A stretch of 64,000 bases of DNA, taken from Pseudosporangium ferrugineum (lineage in GTDB: Bacteria; Actinomycetota; Actinomycetes; Mycobacteriales; Micromonosporaceae). The DNA is taken from contig NZ_PVZG01000005.1 of NCBI RefSeq assembly GCF_003002065.1, positions 310,001 through 374,000 on the forward strand, in the 5' to 3' direction. The translations under genes and the position numbers were made by a program. Numbering within the stretch: the stretch's first letter is position 1; each line of letters starts with the position of its first letter. The notes beneath the pieces were generated by a model that saw nothing but the letters and a program-made list of their open reading frames with translations, did no database searches and had not been told where the DNA came from. Positions 53,679 through 61,457 of the stretch are shown piece by piece.

Positions 53679-56075
53679 CTACGACGCGGGCTGGTACGCG
53701 CTCGCCTGCAACGTGAACAGCTGCGCGTAGATCCCCTCCGCCGCCATCAACGTACGGTGATCGCCCTCCTCCACCACCGAGCCGTGGTCGAGCACGTAGA
53801 TGCGGTCCGCCTCGCGCACGCTGGCCATGCGGTGGGTGATCAGCACGACGGTACGGCCGGCCGCCAGGTCCCGGAGCCGCAGATACACCTCGTGCTCCGC
53901 CCGCGCGTCGAGGTTCGCGGTGGGTTCGTCGCAGATCAGCAGCGCCGCGTCGCGGTAGAAGGCGCGGCTCACGGCCAGGCGCTGCCACTGCCCGCCGGAG
54001 AGGTCCGCGCCGTCGGTGAAGTGGCGTGACAGCAGCGTCTCGTACTGGCGCGGGAGTTCCATCACGAACTCGTGGGCATCCCCGGCCCGGGCCGCCGCGT
54101 GCACCTCGGGGAGGTGCGTGCTCCGCTCGTACCGTCCGATCGTGATGTTGACCCGCGCGGAGAGGGGCCAGCGGGTCGGTTCCTGCATGACGACGGCGAC
54201 GCGCCGGCGGATCGACTCGGGGTCGCAGGTCCGCAGGTCCCGGCCGTCCCACGTGATCCGCCCGGTCTGCGGCTGGTAGAGCCCCGCGAGCAGGCCGGCG
54301 AGGGTCGACTTGCCGGAACCGTTCTCGCCGACGAGCGCGATGATCTCGCCGCGCCGCAGCGTCATGCTGACCTCCTGGACGGCCGGGCGCTCGGCGTCGG
54401 GGTAGGCGAAGGTGACGCCGTCGAGGCGGATCTCGGCGAACCCGGCGGGTGCGGCACGGCCGGTCCCGCTCTCGTCGCGGGCCTTCGACATCTCGCAGAA
54501 TCCCTGGAAGTCCGCGAAGTACAGGCCCTGTTCGAACACCCGGTTGGCACTGTAGGCGAGTTCGGTGAGCTTCGAGATCCCCATGCTGATCGCGTACGCG
54601 GCAGCGCCGCCGGCCGCCAGCTCCATCCGGCCGGTCCACAGGAGCCAGAGCAGCACCGCGTACGTGAGCCCGGTCGCGATCCCACTAAGCGTGTTGCCGA
54701 CCATGGTGGTGCGCACCTGACGCTCGGCAAGCTTGATCTCCTGCACGGTGGCGGCGGACAGCAGCCGCTTGATCTCGGCGAGCAGATATCCCCGTACGGT
54801 GAAGGCCCGGAGCTCGGCCGCCGGCTCCCGCGCCGCGAGCAGATGGGCGAGCATCCGCTGCCGCCGCCACACCGCGATGAACCGCAACTGCTGCCGGTAG
54901 CCGAGCCGGGCGGACCGCACCGCGGCCCAGGCGATGGGCACGACCGAAACCACGAGAAGCGGCAACAGTACGGGGTGCAGCACGCCGAGCACCCCGGCCG
55001 CGGCGGCCAGCCCGATAAAGTTCGTACCGAGCTCGATGGCCCGGTCGACGAGCATCTGCGCGGCGTTGATGCCCCGGTCCCGGGCCCGTTCCATGGCATC
55101 GCGCCACCCCGGATCGTCGAACGTGGACAGCCCGACACTGGTCGTCAGGTCGAGCAACCGCATCTCGGCGGCCTCGTACACCCGCGGCGACAACCGCCCG
55201 TTCGCCGCCGCCGCGGCCGAACTGAGCGCACCCCGGACAGCCACCGCAAACACCAGCAGAACCAGCGACGGCACGGCGGCCCGCACCCGCTCCGGCGTGG
55301 GCCCCTCCCGCAACAGCCCGTCGAACACCCCGACAACACTGATCAGCCCGGCAGCACTGGCAAGCCCCCCGAGCACCTGAAGCACAACAACGGCAATGGT
55401 GGTACGACGACTGGCCTGCCAGGCCAGAGCCCACGCGGCCCGCAGAAGCCGAGGCAGCCGCCTGCACATCCGGGCGAAGCTGGTGTTGGCGGCCTCCTCG
55501 GTGCTGGTGAGCCAGTACGGCAGCTGCAACTCCCCCGCATCCTCACCGGAAAGCTCAGTGCCGGCGGCGGGCGGCGCGCCGGACGGCTCACCGGCAGCGG
55601 ACCGGCCCCCGGACGGGTCACCGGGCGGGTCACCCGGCGGGAGCGGGTCGCGGCCCTCCGAACCGGGCGATTCGACCGTGGCGCGCGGGTCGACGCCGGG
55701 CGAGCCGACGCCCGGCGGGTCGACGCCCGGCGAACCGACGCGCAGGTCGGCGTGACCCGAGTCAGCGCCGCGCAGGTCAGCGTCGCGCAGGTCAGCGTCG
55801 CGCAGGTCAGCGTCGCGCAGGTCAGCGTCGCGCAGGTCGCCATCCCGCGCGTCCGGGTCGTGGGGGTTGCCGGCCGACTGGCTGACGTCCCGCAGGTCGG
55901 CGTCCCGAGGGCCGACATCCTGAGGGCCGACATCCTGAGGGCCGACGTCTTGCGGATCGGCGTCCTGAGGGCTGACGCCTCGCGGATCGACGTCCTGCGG
56001 ATCGGCGTGCTGAGGGGTGACGCCTCGGGGGTCGGCGGTGTGGGGGTTGGCGGCTGGCGGGTTGGCGTCCTGCAT
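53679..56075 (-). CDS. ABC exporter (fused permease/ATPase) with pentapeptide-like N-terminal extension
   Basis: A 798-aa half-type ABC exporter. The last 245 residues are the ATPase: Walker A GENGSGKSTLAGLL, signature DLSGGQWQRLAVSRAFY, Walker B RDAALLICDEPTANLD and the switch VLITHRMA. The permease has about six helices from residue 215 (TTIAVVVLQVLGGLASAAGL). The first 200 residues are an unusual hydrophilic extension built from 15-bp repeats: DADLR, QDVGP and GVDPP units. ADLRD fits the A-(D/N)-L-x-x pentapeptide-repeat rule. Start ATG 56075 with GGGAG 8 bases before (TTG directly upstream). An in-frame core start further inside cannot be excluded. The substrate is unknown. Confidence 0.85.
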   Translation of the reverse strand: MQDANPPAANPHTADPRGVTPQHADPQDVDPRGVSPQDADPQDVGPQDVGPQDVGPRDADLRDVSQSAGNPHDPDARDGDLRDADLRDADLRDADLRDADLRGADSGHADLRVGSPGVDPPGVGSPGVDPRATVESPGSEGRDPLPPGDPPGDPSGGRSAAGEPSGAPPAAGTELSGEDAGELQLPYWLTSTEEAANTSFARMCRRLPRLLRAAWALAWQASRRTTIAVVVLQVLGGLASAAGLISVVGVFDGLLREGPTPERVRAAVPSLVLLVFAVAVRGALSSAAAAANGRLSPRVYEAAEMRLLDLTTSVGLSTFDDPGWRDAMERARDRGINAAQMLVDRAIELGTNFIGLAAAAGVLGVLHPVLLPLLVVSVVPIAWAAVRSARLGYRQQLRFIAVWRRQRMLAHLLAAREPAAELRAFTVRGYLLAEIKRLLSAATVQEIKLAERQVRTTMVGNTLSGIATGLTYAVLLWLLWTGRMELAAGGAAAYAISMGISKLTELAYSANRVFEQGLYFADFQGFCEMSKARDESGTGRAAPAGFAEIRLDGVTFAYPDAERPAVQEVSMTLRRGEIIALVGENGSGKSTLAGLLAGLYQPQTGRITWDGRDLRTCDPESIRRRVAVVMQEPTRWPLSARVNITIGRYERSTHLPEVHAAARAGDAHEFVMELPRQYETLLSRHFTDGADLSGGQWQRLAVSRAFYRDAALLICDEPTANLDARAEHEVYLRLRDLAAGRTVVLITHRMASVREADRIYVLDHGSVVEEGDHRTLMAAEGIYAQLFTLQASAYQPAS
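55771..55845 (-). repeat. 15-bp tandem repeat coding DADLR in the ABC exporter
   Basis: Five copies of CGCAGGTCAGCGTCG, four exact, inside a larger run of diverged 15-bp units (55740-56060) that spell DPQDV, GPQDV and ADLRD. All keep the frame. Confidence 0.9.
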
Positions 56076-56148
56076 CAACGGCTCCCGTCCCGTGGGCTCT
56101 CAGCCGTTCCTACCCTCTCACCACAAAGCGTGTCTATCCGTATACATG

Positions 56149-56164
56149 GAGTGACTACTCACTC
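56149..56164. promoter_or_regulatory. Inverted repeat GAGTGA-CTAC-TCACTC upstream of the ABC exporter
   Basis: A perfect dyad with 6-bp arms and a 4-bp centre, 74 bp before the exporter start and overlapping the pimB stop codon. On the minus strand TATACG/GATAGA-like -10 sequences lie just below it, so it may be an operator in the exporter promoter. No regulator is adjacent. Confidence 0.35.
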
Positions 56165-57313
56165 ATGCCGCACTCGACCTTCCTCTCCCTCGTGCCGCAG
56201 CAGCTCGCCGAGGCGGGCGGCCTTGGTCTCCCAACGCCATTCGCGCTCGACCCACGCCCGTCCGGCCGCGCCCATCCGCCGCGCCGCCTCCGGGTCCGCC
56301 AGCAGGCCGGCCAGCCGGTCCGCGATCGCCGGCACGTCGCGGCCGCTCACCACGTAGCCGGTCTCGCCCTCCCGGACGGCGTCCGGCGCGCCACCCGAGT
56401 CGCCCGCGAGCACCGGAAGCCCGGTCGCCGACGCCTCCAGGTAGACGATGCCCAGCCCTTCCACGTCGAGCCCGGCGCTACGCGTGCGGCACGGCATCGC
56501 ATAGACGTCCCCCGCCGCGTAGTGCGCCGGCAGTTCCTCCCACGGCACCGACCCGGTGAAGATCACATCGGACTCGACGCCCTCGGACCGGGCCAGGGCC
56601 TGCAACTTCTCCCGGTACGGCCCCCCGCCCACGATCAGCAACGCCGCCCCGGCCACCCGGCGCCGGATCGCCGGCAGAGCCCGGATGAGCATGTCCTGCC
56701 CCTTGCGCGCCACCAGCCGCGAGACGCACACCACCACCGGCCGGTCCCCGAGACCGTGCTTCGCCCGCACCCCGGACCCGTCGACCGCAGGGTGATAAGC
56801 GTCCACATCGACGCCCGGGGTGAGCCGCTCCAACGACGTGAGCCCCCGCAACGCCCGGTCCAGGCGAACCCGCTGAAACTCGGTCAGGTAGGTGACCACG
56901 TCATTGCCCCGCGCGATCCGCCGCAGCAACTGCCGGGCGCCGGGCAACGCGGCCCACCCGATCTCATGCCCATGCGTCAGCGCCACCGCCCGCTCCACCC
57001 CGGCCCGCCGCCGCAACCCGTCGGCCAGCAACCCCAGCGGAGCGGCAGCCCCGAACCAGACGCTGTCACATCCGTACGCCCGAGCCAGCTCGCCGGCCCG
57101 CCGCGCCACGGCCGGCGTGGGCAGCAGCACCCCGGTCTTCTCCCGCACCACCTCGAACGGCTGCTCGGCGTCGAACTTCTCGGCCCCCCGCCACGTCGAC
57201 GCATAGACAACAACCGCCCCGGCCGGCTGCCGCACAGCCAGGTTGTGCACGAACTGCTGAATCCCCCCGGGCCGCGGCGGAAAGTCGTTGGTGACGAGCA
57301 GCGTCCGCCCCAT
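56159..57313 (-). CDS. pimB: Phosphatidyl-myo-inositol mannosyltransferase-type GT4 (PimB')
   Basis: A 384-aa GT-B glycosyltransferase that in mycobacteria adds the second mannose to phosphatidylinositol monomannoside using GDP-mannose. It begins LLVTNDFPPRPGGIQQFVHN, the PimB' opening with the Gly-rich loop. ALTHGHEIGWAALPGARQLL, VVCVSRLVARKGQDMLIRAL and the EGLGIVYLEASATGLPVLAG donor motif (E-x7-E) are all present. The start ATG shares its bases with the TGA of the repeat ORF upstream. Position corresponds to Rv2188c of M. tuberculosis. As in other actinomycetes, it would act on the inner leaflet of the membrane. The end is 83 bp before the exporter gene. Confidence 0.9.
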   Translation of the reverse strand: MGRTLLVTNDFPPRPGGIQQFVHNLAVRQPAGAVVVYASTWRGAEKFDAEQPFEVVREKTGVLLPTPAVARRAGELARAYGCDSVWFGAAAPLGLLADGLRRRAGVERAVALTHGHEIGWAALPGARQLLRRIARGNDVVTYLTEFQRVRLDRALRGLTSLERLTPGVDVDAYHPAVDGSGVRAKHGLGDRPVVVCVSRLVARKGQDMLIRALPAIRRRVAGAALLIVGGGPYREKLQALARSEGVESDVIFTGSVPWEELPAHYAAGDVYAMPCRTRSAGLDVEGLGIVYLEASATGLPVLAGDSGGAPDAVREGETGYVVSGRDVPAIADRLAGLLADPEAARRMGAAGRAWVEREWRWETKAARLGELLRHEGEEGRVRHE

Positions 57314-58257
57314 CAGCGCACCCCCATTCCGGCAAGCCCCATCAACGACCCACTGGACCGCCCGCAGCCGGCCCCCAGCCGCGCGAGGTCAATAACAAAG
57401 CCCACCGAACCGCCCGCAAGAACAGCCACCCGCCGCCCACCCGCCGCACCCGAGACGCGCCGCCGTCCCCCAGCCGCACCAGAGACACGCGACCCCACAC
57501 CACCCGCGTTCAAGACGACCCGCCGCACGCCGGCCACGCGCGAGGCCGAGCGACGCGCGCCAACCGCGATCGGCGCAGGCCGCGGCAGACCGGCCACGCG
57601 CGGCAAGGAGCGGGGCAGATCAGCCACGCACGGGACGGGGCTGGGCACGCCAGCCACACGCGTGAAGGGGCGAGGCACGCCAGCCACACGCGCGAAGGGG
57701 CGAGGCACGCCAGCCACACAGGGGAAAGAGCGGGGCACGCCAGCCACACGCGGAGCGAGCCGCTGCAGCTCACCGACAGCAGCGGCCGGCCGGCACCCGT
57801 CGGTCACAGCCCGAGCGGGCCGGCGGGCGCCGAGCTCGACCCGAGCGGGCTGCCGCACGGCGGCCACCACTGCGGCAGACGGCGGCCTGCCGGGCGGGGC
57901 CGAGGGGGTCCGAGGTGGGTGGACGGAAGCCACCGCCGCGCAAGACCGCCGGCCGGCGGGCAAGGACGAGAGGGCCCGGGGCGGGTGGACGGAAGCCACC
58001 GCCGCGCAAGACCGCCGGCCGGCGGCCAGGGACGAGAGGGCCCGAGGTGGGTGGACGGAAGCCACCGCCGCGGCGGAGGGGCGGGCGGCGGGCAGGGCCG
58101 AGGCGGTCCGGGGTGGGTGGACGGCGGGCGCCACCGCCGCGGCAGGCGGCCGTCTGGCGGACCGGTTTGAGGTGGGCCGGGGTGAGTGGACGGCAGCCTT
58201 CGCCGTGGCAGAGGGGCGGACCGGGGTGGGCCGGGGTGGGTGGGAGGCGGGGGTCAT
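57313..58257 (-). CDS. Pro/Ala-rich repeat ORF coupled to the M48 gene and pimB
   Basis: A 314-codon frame from ATG 58257, overlapping the M48 protease stop (ATGA), to TGA at 57315-57313, overlapping the pimB start (TGATG). Both junctions are typical of translated operon genes. The protein reads MTPASHPPRPTPVRPSAT and then four copies of a 22-residue unit containing ASVHPPR, about four copies of a 10-residue unit containing RVAGVPRP, and a Val/Gly end. No helix-rich core or family is recognised. The 66-bp and 30-bp units are multiples of three, which fits a maintained frame. Other frames of the same DNA are also open on the plus strand, so base composition alone could explain the openness. 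Function unknown; a disordered Pro-rich protein is the most likely product. Confidence 0.45.
   Translation of the reverse strand: MTPASHPPRPTPVRPSATAKAAVHSPRPTSNRSARRPPAAAVAPAVHPPRTASALPAARPSAAAVASVHPPRALSSLAAGRRSCAAVASVHPPRALSSLPAGRRSCAAVASVHPPRTPSAPPGRPPSAAVVAAVRQPARVELGARRPARAVTDGCRPAAAVGELQRLAPRVAGVPRSFPCVAGVPRPFARVAGVPRPFTRVAGVPSPVPCVADLPRSLPRVAGLPRPAPIAVGARRSASRVAGVRRVVLNAGGVGSRVSGAAGGRRRVSGAAGGRRVAVLAGGSVGFVIDLARLGAGCGRSSGSLMGLAGMGVR
57649..57768 (-). repeat. 30-bp tandem repeat in the Pro/Ala-rich ORF
   Basis: About four copies of a 30-bp unit starting GCCAGCCACA at 57649, 57679, 57709 and 57739. It encodes a decapeptide with RVAGVPRP on the minus strand. Confidence 0.85.
57905..58170 (-). 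repeat. 66-bp tandem repeat in the Pro/Ala-rich ORF
   Basis: Four copies of a 66-bp unit containing GGGTGGACGGAAGCC or a close variant, with anchors at 57917, 57983, 58049 and 58115, exactly 66 bp apart. It encodes a 22-residue unit with ASVHPPR on the minus strand. Copies 1 and 2 are about 95 percent alike by eye. Confidence 0.85.
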
Positions 58258-59510
58258 CGTTCGCCTCGGGCGTAGGCGCGGGCGGCTGCCATGCGTTCGA
58301 CCGTGGAGGGGTGTGAGGCTGACATGGCGTACTCCCAGGCCGGCGGGTCGGGGTCGGAGAGGTTGACGGTGCCGAGGCGGCGTTGCATGGATTCGAAGCC
58401 GGCCGGGTCGCCGGTCAGTTCGAGGGCGTGGGCGTCGGCCCGGGCCTCGACGCGGCGGGAGATCAGGGCCTGGGCCGGGCCGCCCAGCAGGCCGGCGATC
58501 GCGACGAGGGCGAGGAGCAGCGCGATCGCCTTCGGTTCTCCCATCGTGCCGACGCCGGCCCAGCGCAGCAGCCAGCCCAGCGACCCGAGCAGGTACAGCG
58601 CGATCACCGCCGCGGCGGCACCGAGCGCGCCGATGATCGTGCCGGTCAGGACGTCGTTGCGTTTGGCGTGGCCGAGCTCGTGTGCCGCCACCGACACCAC
58701 CTCGTCCGGGGTGGCCTCGGTGAGCATCGTGTCGTAGACGACGATCCGGCGGGTGGGGCCGAAGCCCGAGACGTACGCGTTGACCGCCCGGGTGCGGCGC
58801 GAGGCGTCGGCGACGAGAACGTCCTTGACGGGTACGCCGTCCCGCGCGGCCAGCTCCATCAACGACGTGCGCAGCGGACCGGCGGCCATCGGCGTGAACC
58901 TGTTGAAGATCGGCTCGACCACGACGGGCAGCACGAAGGAGAGCAGCACGACCAGCGCCGCCGCCCCCGCCGCCCCGAAGGCCCACCACCAGCGCGGCGC
59001 GAGGCGGGTCACCGTGAAGAAGCCGAGCAACGCCAGCGCGCCGATGACCGCGCCCACGGCGAACGACTTGGCGACGTCGACCGTCCAGGCTCCCCACGTC
59101 TGGGTCGAGATGCCGTAGCGGGCGACGATCGAGTGCCGCCACGCCGCGAACGGCAGGGTGAGCACCTCGGCGGCGAGCACGATGAGCAGCCCTCCGAGCA
59201 CCGCCTGGGCGATCCAGTGATCTCCGAACGGGCGCCCGGCCCACGACACCAGGCGCGAGCCCAGCGGCGTCAACCCCAGCAGCAACGCCCCGGCCAGCCC
59301 CACGGCCATCCCGCCGTACGCCCCGGGCCGCAGCGCCGCATGGAACTCCCGGGCGCGGGCGACCTGGTCGGCGGGGAGCTGCCCGAGCGCCGCGAGCTGG
59401 TCGGCGCGGGGCGCGGGAGGCCGGTGCCACGGGATGGTCACGGCTGTGTAGACGATCAGGACGACGAGGAGCACGGCGAGCGTGCAGGCAGCCCACAGCC
59501 GAGGTGTCAT
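58254..59510 (-). CDS. M48 (CAAX/Ste24-like) membrane metallopeptidase
   Basis: A 418-aa integral membrane zinc protease. Start ATG 59510 has the best Shine-Dalgarno (GGAGG, 8 bases before); longer starts at 59546 and 59567 are possible. Four or five hydrophobic helices precede the catalytic HELGH in VVSVAAHELGHAKRNDVLTG. The third zinc ligand Glu fits RRVEARADAHALELTGD, and the end SMQRRLGTVNLSDPDPPAWE YAMSASHPS (split) is the Ste24-like tail. The family removes C-terminal tripeptides in eukaryotes; in bacteria it does membrane quality control. It is followed by the coupled repeat ORF and pimB, which suggests an envelope operon. Confidence 0.88.
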   Translation of the reverse strand: MTPRLWAACTLAVLLVVLIVYTAVTIPWHRPPAPRADQLAALGQLPADQVARAREFHAALRPGAYGGMAVGLAGALLLGLTPLGSRLVSWAGRPFGDHWIAQAVLGGLLIVLAAEVLTLPFAAWRHSIVARYGISTQTWGAWTVDVAKSFAVGAVIGALALLGFFTVTRLAPRWWWAFGAAGAAALVVLLSFVLPVVVEPIFNRFTPMAAGPLRTSLMELAARDGVPVKDVLVADASRRTRAVNAYVSGFGPTRRIVVYDTMLTEATPDEVVSVAAHELGHAKRNDVLTGTIIGALGAAAAVIALYLLGSLGWLLRWAGVGTMGEPKAIALLLALVAIAGLLGGPAQALISRRVEARADAHALELTGDPAGFESMQRRLGTVNLSDPDPPAWEYAMSASHPSTVERMAAARAYARGER

Positions 59511-59609
59511 GCCCTGCGCCTCCGTCCCGCCGTCGTGATCGCCCATCCTAGGCACGTCCTCACCCACCCCGGCCGACCCCTGTGGATAACCGGGGAACCG
59601 GGATGTTGA

Positions 59610-59831
59610 TCACGCCACGTGGCCGTGGCGGCGGTACAGCGGGACCGCCACCGGCGGCTCCGGCGTCTCGAGCAGCTCCACCTCGAAGCCCGCCAGCTCG
59701 AACGCCTCGATCGCGCGCAGCTCGCCCGGGGTCAGGTCGCTGATGCCGTCGGGCGTGTCCGCCATCGCCTTGATCAGGCAACCCTCGCATCCGCGTCCCC
59801 TACCGGGGCAACGGCCGCAGTCGATGATCAT
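59610..59831 (-). CDS. Small four-cysteine protein
   Basis: A 73-aa protein that begins MIIDCGRCPGRGRGCEGCLI. Cys5, Cys8, Cys15 and Cys18 make a compact zinc or iron-sulfur ribbon. The rest is a helix-strand unit DLTPGELRAIEAFELAGFEV ELLE (split here) and a short basic end. The start ATG 59831 sits after a perfect GAGGAGGAAG ribosome site, which excludes the longer frame. Short proteins of this pattern are common near the M48/NlpC genes of Micromonosporaceae as I recall; no function is known. It may be a nucleic-acid-binding zinc ribbon. Confidence 0.75.
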   Translation of the reverse strand: MIIDCGRCPGRGRGCEGCLIKAMADTPDGISDLTPGELRAIEAFELAGFEVELLETPEPPVAVPLYRRHGHVA

Positions 59832-59940
59832 CACTTCCTCCTCGTGCCCGAGGGTGGTGCGGCCGCGATCCGGGGGAAGTGCCTGTCGCGGACCGACCAC
59901 CATCGGTGACAGTCACGCTATGGAGGGGGTATGACAAAAA

Positions 59941-61353
59941 TCAGGACCGGGCGAGCCGCCGCAGCAGTGAGTCAGCTCCCATCGGGTACGCCCCGTGCCG
60001 GCGTACGCCGTCCGCGACCTCCCGGTCCGACGAGATGACCACGAGCGCGCGGCCCGCCGGTTCGGCCCGGACGAGCTGGCGGATGAGCTCGTCGGCGGTG
60101 TCGCCCTTGCGCGAGAACAGCACGCGGACGCCGCGGGGCGCCGGTGGCAGGCCGTGCACCCGCTCCGCCCCGTCGAACACCACCGTGACCTCGTCGCCGG
60201 TCTGCGCCGCGATGCCGCCCAGCCCGGTGATCAGACGCTTGCGCTGCTGCTCGAGCGACATGTCGGCGAAGCCGCGCTTGGTGACGTTGTAGCCGTCCAC
60301 GATCAGGTGGGCCCGCGGCAGCGCGAGGAGCTGGTCGAGGCGGCCGGGGTCGTCGGTGTCCTGGGCGCGGGGGCGGGAGCGTTCCTGCGCCCCCGGGCGG
60401 TCGGCGGAGGCGTCGGCCACGAAGTCGGCGGGCAGCTTGTCGGCCGGGCCGATGGCCAGCTCGCGGCGCAGCCCGGAGGCCGCCTGCCCGATCGTCTCCA
60501 GCAGCAGCCAGAGGCGGGCGTCGTCGGCGGCCCGGGCGTCCTTCGCGCTCTGCTTGCCCGAGGCGGCCGCCGCCTCCGCCTCGGCCAGGCGCGTGCGCAA
60601 CCGGCGTACCTCGGCATCGTGATCGGCCGCCACCTTCGCCGCGCGGCCCTTCTCGGTGGCCAGCAGATCGCTGGCCCGCTTGTGGGCCGCCTGCGTCTCG
60701 CGCAGCGCGCGAGCGGTGGTCCGGGCCTCCTCGCGCAGCTGGCCCAGCTCCTCCCGCACCCGGGCGAGCTCGTCGCGCAGCTTGTCGGCCTCCACCCGGG
60801 CGACCGCCCGGTCGTGCTCGGCACGGGCGGCACGGTGCTCGGCGTCCCGGATCTGGCCGGCGACGGCGGCGCTGTCGGCCTCGGCGCGCACCGATTCGCC
60901 GGCCGCTTCGACCAGCTCGCGCCAGCCGGTGGGACGGGCCAGGTAGGCGAGGGCGGCGACCTCGACGGGGTCGGCCGCGGCGGGCGCCATGCCGGCGGCG
61001 ACGGCGGCGCCCAGGTCGCCGGTCTCGGCGACCACCCGGGTGCCGATGCGCTGGCGGAACAGCGGGTCCGAGGTGAGCTGGGCGGCGAGCGCGGCGCCGC
61101 CGAGCCGAGCCCGACGATTGGGGGCGAACCGGGCAACCCGCCGGAGGGCGACGGGGATCTCCTCGCCCGGCATGCCGGGCAGGGCGGCCGCGGTCAGCGC
61201 GGTGATCCGCTGCCGGACGGGCTCGGGCAGGGCCGGCTCCGGCGCACCGCCGTCGTCACCCTCCAGCGAGACCGAAGAGGAACCGCCCAAGGCAGCAGGA
61301 GCCGCCGCCTCCTCCTCGGAGGGGTGGTCGGCGAACTCCTGCGGCGCGGACAT
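59941..61353 (-). CDS. NYN (PIN-like) domain RNA-binding/nuclease protein
   Basis: A 470-aa protein with an acidic N-terminal tail and a helical domain (VRQRITALTAAALPGMPGEE). A long coiled coil follows (residues 165-290, EHRAARAEHDRAVARVEADK then LREEARTTARALRETQAAHK). The C-terminal 150 residues are a YacP-like NYN domain: LIVDGYNVTKRGFADMSLEQ, QRKRLITGLGGIAAQTGDEV, VTVVFDGAERVHGLPPAPRG, VRVLFSRKGDTADELIRQLV, ALVVISSDREVADGVRRHGA. The acidic residues of the PIN-type active site are in place. Start ATG 61353 with GGGAGA upstream. Homologues in Streptomyces and mycobacteria are uncharacterised; RNA processing is inferred. It diverges from the exonuclease-UvrC gene. Confidence 0.88.
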   Translation of the reverse strand: MSAPQEFADHPSEEEAAAPAALGGSSSVSLEGDDGGAPEPALPEPVRQRITALTAAALPGMPGEEIPVALRRVARFAPNRRARLGGAALAAQLTSDPLFRQRIGTRVVAETGDLGAAVAAGMAPAAADPVEVAALAYLARPTGWRELVEAAGESVRAEADSAAVAGQIRDAEHRAARAEHDRAVARVEADKLRDELARVREELGQLREEARTTARALRETQAAHKRASDLLATEKGRAAKVAADHDAEVRRLRTRLAEAEAAAASGKQSAKDARAADDARLWLLLETIGQAASGLRRELAIGPADKLPADFVADASADRPGAQERSRPRAQDTDDPGRLDQLLALPRAHLIVDGYNVTKRGFADMSLEQQRKRLITGLGGIAAQTGDEVTVVFDGAERVHGLPPAPRGVRVLFSRKGDTADELIRQLVRAEPAGRALVVISSDREVADGVRRHGAYPMGADSLLRRLARS

Positions 61354-61457
61354 TTTTCTATTCTCCCACCGTGGGCAGCGGAAAAGCTTGCGGAGGCAAG
61401 TGATCTTTTCGGGTACGGACCCGGAGAATGTCGTACCCGGGCCCTAGATTGCCCGCC

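Noticed and set aside
55740..58170. Regular repeats considered as a CRISPR array.
   Set aside because: The units are directly adjacent with no unique spacers, they keep the reading frame, and no cas gene is near.
57919..58366. Plus-strand frames with GGWTEATAA repeats opposite the Pro/Ala-rich ORF.
   Set aside because: They show the same 66-bp periodicity but have no start or coupling and run antisense into the M48 gene; the minus frame is coupled at both ends.
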